A stretch of 64,000 nt of DNA from an uncultured Sphingomonadales bacterium (GTDB lineage: Bacteria > Pseudomonadota > Alphaproteobacteria > Sphingomonadales > Sphingomonadaceae), in assembly GCA_903839675.1 (NCBI GenBank), contig CAIMDB010000034.1, positions 99,830 through 163,829 on the forward strand, read 5' to 3'. Positions 49,525-58,834 of the stretch are shown here, piece by piece. Made by a program: the position numbers and the translations under genes. The first letter of the stretch is position 1; the number at the start of each line of letters is the position of its first letter. The notes under the pieces were generated by a model. That model was not told the DNA's origin, did no database searches, and saw only the letters and a list, made by a program, of their open reading frames with translations.

Positions 49525-51399
49525 ATGCGGATGCGCACCCTTCCGCTCCTGCTATTGTCTGCCGGACCGCAGATTGCAGCCGCTCAGGAAGCGCCTGTGT
49601 TAGACACGCCGCCACCCGCCGATGTTGTTAGCGAAGGCGACAGCTTGCCCCCCCTCTTTGAGGTGGACGCAGACGGGGCGCTGATCGTCGGTCGGCGTAT
49701 CCCCGGTCGTGAGCGCGCCTTGCCGGACAAGGTCACTCAGGAAAACATCGGCGCCGTTCGCGCGCCACCACCAGAGGCCTTTCCGACCGACCAAGTACCA
49801 ATCCCTGATCGCTGGCGCCTCATCCAGACGCTTGGCATCGTTAAGGAAAAGTGGTGGGACCCGTATAACCAGAACACCTACAAGGGTGACCGCCCGATTG
49901 ATCTGCACAAGAAGCCCAAATGGCTGCCGATCAAGAGCGAGGACTGGTTCCTCGCGGCGTCATTTATTTCCGATACGGTGGTTGAGCCACGCAGCTTTCC
50001 GCAACCGGTCGGGCGACAGGTGAATGAGACTGTCGGCGATTTGGACGTTTTCGGGCGGGCATCAAGCGTCGTGGCTTCGCAGACATTCATTGCCGCAGCC
50101 TCGCTGTTCAAAGGATCGACGGCGTTCAAGCCGCCAGAAATCGAATATAAAATCGCCCTTGCCTTCAATACGTCCTTTGTCGACGTGTCTGAGCGTCGCT
50201 TGCTCTTTGTCCAGCCGTCACGCCCCAGCCATCGGTTTGACCATTTTCTGGGTGTTCAGGAACTGTTCGTCGATAAGCATCTACGCAACGTCTCTGACCG
50301 TTATGATTTTGATAGCGTCCGCATCGGCATTCAGCCTTTCCAAGCTGATTTCCGCGGCTTCTTGTTCAACGACCAGCAGCTTGGCCTCCGCTATTTCGGC
50401 AATCGCGACAACAACCGCGTCCAGTATAATTATGGCGTTTTCTGGCGGCTGGAAAAGGACACGAACTCAGGCCTGAACAGCCTTGTCAAAATGCCGCGCA
50501 AAGATTGGGTCGCATTCGCCAATGTGTATCGGCAGGACTTTCCCATCCCAGCCGTCACCAGCCAGTTGACCGTGGTTTACAACATGAACCGCGAGGCCAA
50601 GAACATCCACATCGATGATAACGGCTTCCCCGTTCGTCCGGCGCTTTTGGGCAATCTGCGCGGCCGCAACTACGACGTGGTTTATCTCGGCTATAATGCG
50701 GATGGCCATGCGGGACGGATTAATCTCACCACCTCGCTTTATGCCGCACTTGGCAGTGACCGAAACAGCTTCTTCACCGGAAAGTCGGCCCAGATACGTG
50801 CGGGCTTTGCCGCCGCCGAGGCAAGCTATGACAAGGATTGGGCGCGTTTCCGCGTGTCCGCGCTTTACGCCACAGGCGACAAAGATCCTTATGACAATCG
50901 CGAAACGGGCTTTGACGCCATTGTCGAAAACCCGATCTTCGCCGGTGCAGACACCAGCTACTGGATCCGCCAGTCGCTTCCCTTCGCAGGCGGCGGCCGT
51001 GTCATCGGCATTAATGGCCGCAACGGTGTTCTTAATTCGCTTCGTTCCTCCAAGGATGAAGGGCAGAGCAATTTCAACAATCCCGGCACGATTCTTCTCG
51101 GCGCCGGGGCGGATTTCGACATCACACCGCAATTCCGCCTATCCACAAATGCCAACCATCTTTGGTTCGCCAACACAGCCACTGTCCGCGAACTCCGCAA
51201 CGAAGGATCAATCCCCCGCGCCATCGGCTGGGACCTATCAGCAGCCGCGATTTACAGGCCATCCATGATCCAGAACGTCGTGTTCCGCCTCTCCGGCGCC
51301 ATGCTGGAACCGGGGGCTGCATTCAAAGATCTCTACACAACCACCAGTGGCAACAAACGTCACTATTCCGTCCTTTTTAACACGGTTTTGTCATACTGA
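49525..51399 (+). CDS. Large outer-membrane beta-barrel protein, candidate porin partner of the adjacent multiheme cytochrome
   Basis: Signal peptide MRMRTLPLLLLSAGPQIAAAQ; alternating amphipathic strands; terminal HYSVLFNTVLSY; between multiheme genes in an operon. Confidence 0.7.
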   Translation: MRMRTLPLLLLSAGPQIAAAQEAPVLDTPPPADVVSEGDSLPPLFEVDADGALIVGRRIPGRERALPDKVTQENIGAVRAPPPEAFPTDQVPIPDRWRLIQTLGIVKEKWWDPYNQNTYKGDRPIDLHKKPKWLPIKSEDWFLAASFISDTVVEPRSFPQPVGRQVNETVGDLDVFGRASSVVASQTFIAAASLFKGSTAFKPPEIEYKIALAFNTSFVDVSERRLLFVQPSRPSHRFDHFLGVQELFVDKHLRNVSDRYDFDSVRIGIQPFQADFRGFLFNDQQLGLRYFGNRDNNRVQYNYGVFWRLEKDTNSGLNSLVKMPRKDWVAFANVYRQDFPIPAVTSQLTVVYNMNREAKNIHIDDNGFPVRPALLGNLRGRNYDVVYLGYNADGHAGRINLTTSLYAALGSDRNSFFTGKSAQIRAGFAAAEASYDKDWARFRVSALYATGDKDPYDNRETGFDAIVENPIFAGADTSYWIRQSLPFAGGGRVIGINGRNGVLNSLRSSKDEGQSNFNNPGTILLGAGADFDITPQFRLSTNANHLWFANTATVRELRNEGSIPRAIGWDLSAAAIYRPSMIQNVVFRLSGAMLEPGAAFKDLYTTTSGNKRHYSVLFNTVLSY

Positions 51400-54300
51400 T
51401 GTCACAGCTTTTCCGCCTCCTCCTCGTCATCGCGCTCATGGTGCCGTCCGGTCTCCTCGCGTCTGACGCTGAGAAGCCGGTAGCGCGAGATTACACCCTT
51501 GTCCGCGCTCCTGCCGCGCCCGCCGGGCAGACGGCGGATCAGGCCAAGGCAAAAAGCATCGGTTGTGTGTCCTGCCACACCAAGACCGACGCCTACAGCA
51601 TGCACAAATCAGAGGCTGTCGTGCTCGGCTGCACCGACTGCCATGGTGGCAATGCGACGGTGTCGGCGCCCGACAACGCAAAGGAAGGCGATAAAGCTTA
51701 CACGACCGCGCTGTCCAAAGCGCATGTCATGCCGCGCTTTCCTAAGGCTTGGAACTGGCCGTCTTCGGCCAACCCGAAGCAGAGCTACACGCTGCTAAAT
51801 AAGGAAAGCCGGGAGTTTGTAAGGTTCAACAACCCGTCCGACTACCGCGTTGTGCGGGACTCGTGTGGCGCGTGCCATATGTCGGTGATTGAGGCGACTG
51901 ATCGCTCCATCATGTCGACCGGCGCAATGCTCTGGGGTGGTGCCGCTTACAACAACGGCATTGCCCCGTTCAAAAACTACATCTTTGGCGAAGCTTATAC
52001 CGAGAAAAGCGAGCCTGCGAAAATCCTGTCACCGGGGGCAACTCCCGGCACAGTGACGACGGAGCAGGAAGCTCGCGGCGCGCTCGCCGCGCTCTACCCA
52101 CTGCCCACATGGCAGGTCGTTCCACCGGCTGACATTTTCCGCGTATTCGAACGCGGTGGCCGCACGAACGGAACGCAGTTCCCTGAAGTCGGTCTCCCGA
52201 ACTCAACGGGCCAGTTGCAGCGCTTGGAAGAACCGGGCCGTCCCGACATTCGCCAGTCCAACCGCGGCGCCGGCACGGGCCTGCGCGTCGCCATTCCGGT
52301 GCTCAACATCCACAAGACCCGCCTCAACGATCCCTTCACCTGGTTCATGGGGACAAACGATCAGCCGGGCGATTACCGCCATTCGGGCTGCGCAAGTTGC
52401 CACGTGCCATATGCCAACAGCCGTGAAGCACCACAAAGCCTCACCTATGCCAAATTCGGCAATGACGGACAGACGTTCACGCTTGATCCGACCATCGCGG
52501 ACAAGATGGAAGGCCAGAAGCGCGCGGCCTTGGGCGACAGTCATGGCAAGGGACATGGTGAAGGGCATGGAGATGTCCACGGCCACGGCGAAAAAAAATC
52601 CGGGCATGATGACGGGCACGGAAAGAGCCACGCTCCTGATCCACGCAAGGAAAGCGGACACCCGCTTGAGCACGCCTTCACACGCGCCATTCCGACCGCG
52701 CAGTGCATGAATTGCCACATGCATCAGCCGAACATTTTCCTGAATTCCTTCCTTGGCTACACCATGTGGGACTATGAAAGTGACGCGCCGCTGATGTGGC
52801 CGAAGAAGCAGAAATATCCGACAGCTGCGGAAACTCGCAAGGTTCTCGACCGCAATCCTGAAGGGGCGGCCCCAAGAGGCAAATGGTCCGATGTCGAATT
52901 TGTCCGCCGCGTCGCCGACGACATTAATCCACAGGCGAAAGACACGCAGTTTGCGGACTATCATGGCCACGGCTGGAACTTCCGCGCGATCTTTAAGCGC
53001 GACCGTGAAGGCAATCTGCTGGATGCCGAAGGCAAGGTCGTCTCAAATGACGATCCGGAAAAGTTCCGCCGAAAGGGCGAAGGTAACTTTCCACCTATTG
53101 GTACGAACCCCGGCAAATCTGTCCATCTCATGGACATTCATGCCGAAAAGGGCATGCAGTGCGTGGATTGCCACTTCTCGCAGGACAGCCACGGCAATGG
53201 CCTCATCTATGGTGAAGTCGCCAACGCAATCGAGATCGGCTGCAAGGATTGCCATGGGACAACCAAGGCTGATCCAACCCTGCTGACATCCGGACCCGCG
53301 GCTCCTCCCGAAGGTAACAACCTTGCCTTGATCCGAAACCCGGATGGCCAGCGTCGCTTTGAGTGGAAGGAAGACGATAACGGCAAGCGCTATCTCGTTC
53401 AGCGCTCCGTGCTCGATCCCAAGCTGGAATGGCGCATGAGCCTCGTCAAAGACAGCGTTGATCCGGACAGCCCGAATTTCAACCTGAAGGCGGCCCGATC
53501 AAAACTGATGGCCAAAACAGGTTCTGAAACCGGCAAGTTTGAATTCGGCGCCGGTATTGCGGACGATCAGTTGGCGCACAAGGAAAGCGAAATGGCATGT
53601 TTCACTTGCCATCTGAGCTGGACGACAAGCTGCGGCGGCTGCCATCTGCCTATTGAGGCAAACTGGAAGACCACATCCCACAAATATGAGGGGGAAGAGA
53701 CGCGCAATTTTGCGACTTACAACCCCCAAGTCGCGCGTGATGACATGTTCCAGCTTGGCCGCCATCAGACCACTAAGGGCAACATCATTACGCCAGTGCG
53801 GTCGACGTCTGCCCTGATCCTGTCCTCCACCAACGTGAACCGCGAACGCATCTATGTGCAGCAGCCGCCGATTTCTGCGGTCGGCTTCTCATCGCAGGCC
53901 TTTGCACCGCACTTCCCGCACACCGTCCGCACGACGGAGACCAAGAAGTGCAGCGATTGCCATGTGTCGGTGGATAACGACAACAACGCGATCATGGCCC
54001 AGTTGCTTCTGCAGGGAACAAACTTCGTCAATTTCGTCGGCATGTACGCGTGGACGGGTCTAGAAAACGGCGTCGAAGCGGTGCGCGTGACCGAGTATGA
54101 CGAACCTCAGGCCGTCTTCGGATCCTATTTGCAGAAGTACGCTTATCCCGACTTCTACAAGGCCCATGTCGACCGGAATAAGCGCGAGCTCATCAACTGG
54201 ACGCGCGGAAAATCCTTCGACAAGCGGCTCAGCGGTGAAACCGGCCTCAAGGAAATCATCCGTAACGAGGTGAAGGGCACCGATGATGCCGTCCGTTGTC

Positions 54301-55442
54301 TGCAGATGCGCGGTGAGTATCTTTATGTTGCAGAAGGCCGTGCCGGCTTCCGCGCCTACGACATCGCCTCTGTTGCGAACAAGGGCGTGTCAGAACGCAT
54401 TCTGACCGGCCCCTTCTCCCAACTTGGCCACGACACGCAGGTGAAGTCGACCAACGCAACTTGCATGGCGCTGGCAACCAACCAGCCGATCAACCCGGCA
54501 AAGAATACGCCGGAAATGCGCCGCATGAACCAGGAACAACCGTTCCACCCGATCTATGACTATGCGTTTGTGACGGACAGCGTCGAAGGTCTGATCCTTG
54601 TCGACATCAACACATTGGCTGATGGTGAGCCGCGCAATAACTTCCTGCGGCGCGCGCTCACATGGAATGAGGGCAACATCCTCAAGGGGGCGACGCACAT
54701 CACACTCGGCGGGCATTATGCCTATGTCGCAGCGGATGCAGGTGTCGTCGTTCTTGATCTCAACGATCCGCTGAAGCCCCGCGTCATGCAGGTGCTCCCG
54801 GCCAAGGGTCCCAGAGCATCGGCGCTGCAATTCCGCTATCTCTGGGTCACTGATGAAGATGGCGTGAAGCTGTTCGACATCACCAATGCACGCAAGATCG
54901 TTGCTGTCCCGGAAGCGACCGTACCGCTCAGCAACGCCCGTCGCATCTACATCGCGCGGACATACGCCTATGTCGCAGCCAAGCAGGACGGTCTTGTCAT
55001 CCTGAATGTGACCAACCCGGAAAAGCCAACCATCTATCAGAAGGTGACGTTTGACGGCCTGCTGAATGATGCTGAGGATGTGATCGTGGGCTCCACCAAC
55101 GCATCGCTCTTTGCCTATGTGGCGGACGGCCGCAACGGCATGAAGGTCCTGCAGCTCACATCGCCGGCTTCGCAGCCAAATTACTATGGCTTCTCCCCGG
55201 CACCCAAGCCTGAGCTGATCGCTTGGGCGAAGACCCCCTCGCCTGCTCTCGCGATGTCAAAGGGGCTCGACCGGGATCGCGGTGTGGATGAAACAGGCGG
55301 ACAGATGGCGGTGTTCGGCCGCTTGGGCTCACGCCCGTTCAACCGTGAAGAGATGGAACGCTTCTATCGCAACCGCGGTGGCTTCCTGTACCGCGTGAGC
55401 GATAAGCCGACCTTTGCGGATTGGGTTCCAAAGAAGAAGTGA
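51399..55442 (+). CDS. Giant (1347 aa) decaheme cytochrome c with His/Gly-rich insert and C-terminal LVIVD-type beta-propeller
   Basis: Signal peptide; ten CXXCH (CVSCH, CTDCH, CGACH, CASCH, CMNCH, CVDCH, CKDCH, CFTCH, CGGCH, CSDCH); repeats such as HYAYVAADAGVVVLDLNDPLKPRVM, TYAYVAAKQDGLVILNVTNPEKPTI. Confidence 0.93.
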   Translation: MSQLFRLLLVIALMVPSGLLASDAEKPVARDYTLVRAPAAPAGQTADQAKAKSIGCVSCHTKTDAYSMHKSEAVVLGCTDCHGGNATVSAPDNAKEGDKAYTTALSKAHVMPRFPKAWNWPSSANPKQSYTLLNKESREFVRFNNPSDYRVVRDSCGACHMSVIEATDRSIMSTGAMLWGGAAYNNGIAPFKNYIFGEAYTEKSEPAKILSPGATPGTVTTEQEARGALAALYPLPTWQVVPPADIFRVFERGGRTNGTQFPEVGLPNSTGQLQRLEEPGRPDIRQSNRGAGTGLRVAIPVLNIHKTRLNDPFTWFMGTNDQPGDYRHSGCASCHVPYANSREAPQSLTYAKFGNDGQTFTLDPTIADKMEGQKRAALGDSHGKGHGEGHGDVHGHGEKKSGHDDGHGKSHAPDPRKESGHPLEHAFTRAIPTAQCMNCHMHQPNIFLNSFLGYTMWDYESDAPLMWPKKQKYPTAAETRKVLDRNPEGAAPRGKWSDVEFVRRVADDINPQAKDTQFADYHGHGWNFRAIFKRDREGNLLDAEGKVVSNDDPEKFRRKGEGNFPPIGTNPGKSVHLMDIHAEKGMQCVDCHFSQDSHGNGLIYGEVANAIEIGCKDCHGTTKADPTLLTSGPAAPPEGNNLALIRNPDGQRRFEWKEDDNGKRYLVQRSVLDPKLEWRMSLVKDSVDPDSPNFNLKAARSKLMAKTGSETGKFEFGAGIADDQLAHKESEMACFTCHLSWTTSCGGCHLPIEANWKTTSHKYEGEETRNFATYNPQVARDDMFQLGRHQTTKGNIITPVRSTSALILSSTNVNRERIYVQQPPISAVGFSSQAFAPHFPHTVRTTETKKCSDCHVSVDNDNNAIMAQLLLQGTNFVNFVGMYAWTGLENGVEAVRVTEYDEPQAVFGSYLQKYAYPDFYKAHVDRNKRELINWTRGKSFDKRLSGETGLKEIIRNEVKGTDDAVRCLQMRGEYLYVAEGRAGFRAYDIASVANKGVSERILTGPFSQLGHDTQVKSTNATCMALATNQPINPAKNTPEMRRMNQEQPFHPIYDYAFVTDSVEGLILVDINTLADGEPRNNFLRRALTWNEGNILKGATHITLGGHYAYVAADAGVVVLDLNDPLKPRVMQVLPAKGPRASALQFRYLWVTDEDGVKLFDITNARKIVAVPEATVPLSNARRIYIARTYAYVAAKQDGLVILNVTNPEKPTIYQKVTFDGLLNDAEDVIVGSTNASLFAYVADGRNGMKVLQLTSPASQPNYYGFSPAPKPELIAWAKTPSPALAMSKGLDRDRGVDETGGQMAVFGRLGSRPFNREEMERFYRNRGGFLYRVSDKPTFADWVPKKK

Positions 55443-55449
55443 ACCGTGA

Positions 55450-55474
55450 GGGCCGTCCGCCACGCGGGCGGCCC
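55450..55474. terminator. Hairpin between convergent multiheme operon and ccm operon
   Basis: GGGCCGTCCGC-CAC-GCGGGCGGCCC (11-bp arms with one wobble); weak T-tract, so possibly bidirectional. Confidence 0.6.
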
Positions 55475-55502
55475 ATTGTTGGCACTAGGAACGCCGAAAC
55501 GA

Positions 55503-55682
55503 TTACTTGGAAGTGCTGACCGGAAAGCCGGGCTGATTTGGTGTCCCCTGCCAGGCATAGCCTGCAACAGCCAACATCAAGGCTGCGCCGAGAAGCTCAA
55601 GCGCGGTGCGGGAAAATCGACCTGACCACCACAAGGCACCAAAGGTCGCGGCACAGAGAATTAAGACGCTGATCCAGGCCAT
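55503..55682 (-). CDS. Short membrane protein resembling the N-terminal membrane part of CcmI (59 aa from internal ATG)
   Basis: MAWISVLILCAATFGALWWSGRF...GAALMLAVAGYAWQGTPNQPG: two TM segments; abuts ccmH. Confidence 0.6.
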   Translation of the reverse strand: MAWISVLILCAATFGALWWSGRFSRTALELLGAALMLAVAGYAWQGTPNQPGFPVSTSK

Positions 55683-56071
55683 TACTTTTTCTTTCGTTTG
55701 AAACGCCGGGAATAGAGCAGGCCTGCGCCGCCCAAGGCGATGAGCGGGATCAGCCACAAAGGCGCGGTCAACTCGTTGACCTCCGGCTTCAGACTAACCC
55801 ACTGGCCATAGCGGCTGACGAGCCAAGCCCGCACCGTCTCAGGGCTTTCGCCTGCGGCAATACGCTCCCGGACAAGGCGACGCATATCACGCGCAAGATC
55901 TGCATTGCTGCCAGAAATAGGCTGGCCCTGACACACCACGCAGCGCAGCGTATCCATCAGCGCGACGGCCTGCGTTTCCTGATTGACGTCTGGCAGAGAT
56001 TCCTCGGCATAATCCTGCCCAAAAGCGGGTTGAGCCAAACATAAGGTTGCCGCGATCAGAAAACGACGCAT
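55682..56071 (-). CDS. ccmH: Cytochrome c-type biogenesis protein CcmH
   Basis: LRCVVCQGQPISGSNADLARDMR; C-terminal TM. Confidence 0.95.
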   Translation of the reverse strand: MRRFLIAATLCLAQPAFGQDYAEESLPDVNQETQAVALMDTLRCVVCQGQPISGSNADLARDMRRLVRERIAAGESPETVRAWLVSRYGQWVSLKPEVNELTAPLWLIPLIALGGAGLLYSRRFKRKKK

Positions 56072-56598
56072 CAGCTGCCTTTCAGTTTTGCGAGGATGTC
56101 GGGAATGTCGGCCTCGGTGATGACACCGATATGCTGACCAACGACCCGTCCTTTGCCATCAATGATAAATGTCTCCGGGACGCCTGCTGATCCGAATGCG
56201 ATTTGTGCACGTCCGCCTTGGTCCAGCCCAACGCGCGCATAGGGATTTCCATTCTCGGCAAAAAACCGAGAGAGATCCTCTGGCTTGTCGTGAATCGCAA
56301 CCCCGTTGATCTCGACACCCATGGCCTGAAGCTGAAGTAGAACCGGTATTTCAGCCACACATGGTCCGCACCAGCTGGCAAACACATTCAACAGCCTTGG
56401 CTTGCCGTCGGCATAGTCTCGACTGTTCGTGCCCGGCTGATCCGGCATTGCGGCAGGCGCTTCAAAGGCGGGCAATGCGTGCCCAACTAATTGCGACTCG
56501 ATGGTCCGGTCCGACGGCCTCACCAAGGCAACAAGAAAGGTTGCGAACATCGCAATCGTTACCGCCACCGGGAGCCAGAAGACCCAAGAGCGCTTCAT
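56071..56598 (-). CDS. ccmG: Thiol:disulfide interchange protein CcmG/DsbE
   Basis: LLNVFASWCGPCVAEIPVL; GVPETFIIDGKGRVV. Confidence 0.94.
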   Translation of the reverse strand: MKRSWVFWLPVAVTIAMFATFLVALVRPSDRTIESQLVGHALPAFEAPAAMPDQPGTNSRDYADGKPRLLNVFASWCGPCVAEIPVLLQLQAMGVEINGVAIHDKPEDLSRFFAENGNPYARVGLDQGGRAQIAFGSAGVPETFIIDGKGRVVGQHIGVITEADIPDILAKLKGS

Positions 56599-58535
56599 GC
56601 AGCGGAGAGCCCTTTAGCTTTGCGGCTCTGCGCGCTCCGGCGGACACGACCGATCAGCGACAGAAAGCCGCCGCCGGCAATCATGATCCCACCCACCCAG
56701 ATGAGCGTCACAAAGGGCTTCCACCACATCCGGACGACCCACACATTGCCGGGCCTCTCATCGCCCAGAACTACGTAAAGCTGGCCGTTCCAAAACGTAC
56801 GGATCGCTGCCTCATTGGTGACCATGGCCGGGGTGGAAAAGCGGTGCAAAGCCGGTTTCAGCACCATTGAATCACCATTGGACGTTTCCGCCCGCAGCGT
56901 CGCCTGAAGGGCATCATAATTGGGGCCAGGGACCTGCGCCACATCCTCGAATGTCACGCGGAAGTCGCCGATGGAGCGCGTGTCGCCAATCCGCATGGGC
57001 ACAAGCGCTTCCTTCATGAAGGCGCTGTCTGCCGCCATTCCCGCAATGCTCACCGCGCAACCAAGATGCGCAATAACCATACCCCAAGTGAATAGCGGGG
57101 TCCGCGCCAGATTGCGTTTCCACAGTGGCGCCACACTCGCCACGGCGACGCCTGCGGCCACAACGATCCCCATTGCGGGAAGAAATGAGGCTTTGCCCGC
57201 GAACACATAGACGGCGACCATGGTGAGCGCTGAGACAAGCAAAGGCACGGCGAGCCTGCGGATGACCGCACGGCCTTCATCGTGTCGCCAGCGCAGCAAC
57301 GGCCCGACCGCCATGAAGGCAACCAGAGCAAGCGCGAGGGGACCCGTTGTTGCGTTGAAGAAGGGCGCTCCTACGGAAATCTTCTGCCCCGTGAACGCTT
57401 CCAGCGCCAGGGGATAGAGCGTGCCCACCATCACCACGACCAGAATAACCGAAAGCAGGAGGTTGTTGATAACCAGCAGCCCTTCCCGGCTCACAGGTTC
57501 AAACCGCTTCCCTTCAGAAATTGTGCCCACGCGCAAAGCAAAAAGGACCAGCGCCCCAATGATGTAGATGGTCAGCAGGGCCAAGATGAATATCCCTCGC
57601 TTGGGGTCAACCGCGAAGCTATGAACGCTGGTCAGAATGCCTGAGCGCACGAGAAACGTGCCGACCATCGACATGGAGAAGGCAACGCAGGACAGCATGA
57701 TCGTCCATGTCCGCAGGGCGTCACGTGTCGCGAGGACCGTCACCGAGTGGAAGAGTGCCGTCGCTGCAAGCCAGGGCATGAGCGACGCATTCTCGACAGG
57801 ATCCCAGAACCACCAGCCGCCCCAGCCAAGCTCATAATAAGCCCAATAGCTGCCCGCCGTGATCCCGATCGTCAGGAATATCCATGCTCCCAAGATCCAA
57901 GGGCGCATGGCACGCGCAAAACTTGGTGTGACGTCGCGTGTAATAAGCGCGCCAATGGCGAAGCTGAACGCCGCCGACATCCCAACATAGCCGATGTACA
58001 GTGTCGGCGGATGGAAGGCGAGGCCGGGATCCTGAAGCAACGGGTTCAGTCCCTGCCCCTCTGTCACCCCGGCGATCCGCGCAAACGGATTGGAAGCAAA
58101 CAGGAGAAAGACATAGAAGCCGAGCGCAATCGCCGCCTGAACCGTCAGCGTCGCGATCTTTGTATCCGCGCGCAAGGCACGTTCGAACAAGGCGATAGTG
58201 GCACCAGCTACGCCCAAGATGGAAACCCACAACAGCATGGACCCCTCATGGTTGCCCCATGTTCCAGCAAATTTGTAAAGCCATGGCTTTTCGGAATGGC
58301 TGTTCGTCGCGACAAGCAGGACGGACATGTCCGACCGGAGAAAAAGCACCATCAAGACCAAAAATGCCAGACCGCAGAGCACGGCCTGTGCGACTGCAAG
58401 GGGTGCAATTGTCCTCGCGAGATCATCGCGATTTTGTCGAAGCACGGCAACACCAAGGGCAAACTGGAGGAGAGCCAATGCCGCTGCGACCCAAAGCGCC
58501 GCCATGCCAAATTCTGCTAACATGCGCTGAGGCAT
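56595..58535 (-). CDS. ccmF: Cytochrome c heme lyase subunit CcmF
   Basis: WGNHEGSMLLWV, WAYYELGWGGWWFWDPVENASLMPWL (WWD domain). Confidence 0.96.
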   Translation of the reverse strand: MPQRMLAEFGMAALWVAAALALLQFALGVAVLRQNRDDLARTIAPLAVAQAVLCGLAFLVLMVLFLRSDMSVLLVATNSHSEKPWLYKFAGTWGNHEGSMLLWVSILGVAGATIALFERALRADTKIATLTVQAAIALGFYVFLLFASNPFARIAGVTEGQGLNPLLQDPGLAFHPPTLYIGYVGMSAAFSFAIGALITRDVTPSFARAMRPWILGAWIFLTIGITAGSYWAYYELGWGGWWFWDPVENASLMPWLAATALFHSVTVLATRDALRTWTIMLSCVAFSMSMVGTFLVRSGILTSVHSFAVDPKRGIFILALLTIYIIGALVLFALRVGTISEGKRFEPVSREGLLVINNLLLSVILVVVMVGTLYPLALEAFTGQKISVGAPFFNATTGPLALALVAFMAVGPLLRWRHDEGRAVIRRLAVPLLVSALTMVAVYVFAGKASFLPAMGIVVAAGVAVASVAPLWKRNLARTPLFTWGMVIAHLGCAVSIAGMAADSAFMKEALVPMRIGDTRSIGDFRVTFEDVAQVPGPNYDALQATLRAETSNGDSMVLKPALHRFSTPAMVTNEAAIRTFWNGQLYVVLGDERPGNVWVVRMWWKPFVTLIWVGGIMIAGGGFLSLIGRVRRSAQSRKAKGLSAA

Positions 58536-58834
58536 AGTTTGCCGCGGCGCAATGTCGAGAAGGAAGAGATCAGGATTGGCTCAAATAGATCAACGAAATG
58601 AACCATTTAAGATGCAAATCGACAATTCCTTTTCGGATCGAACTGTAAAAGCCTTATTTTTCTGGGGCATCCTCGAACCTCCATTCCCACCTGATTGGAA
58701 GGATTGAACCTGAGGGCGTCAATGTAACCAACTTCGCTTCTTCTTCAGTTGAGCGAAAACGCCCTCCCGCTATGTTCCGACGGTCATCTAGAGCGATCCG
58801 ACGTCGCTTGAGCTTTTGGGACGACTTTTCATAA

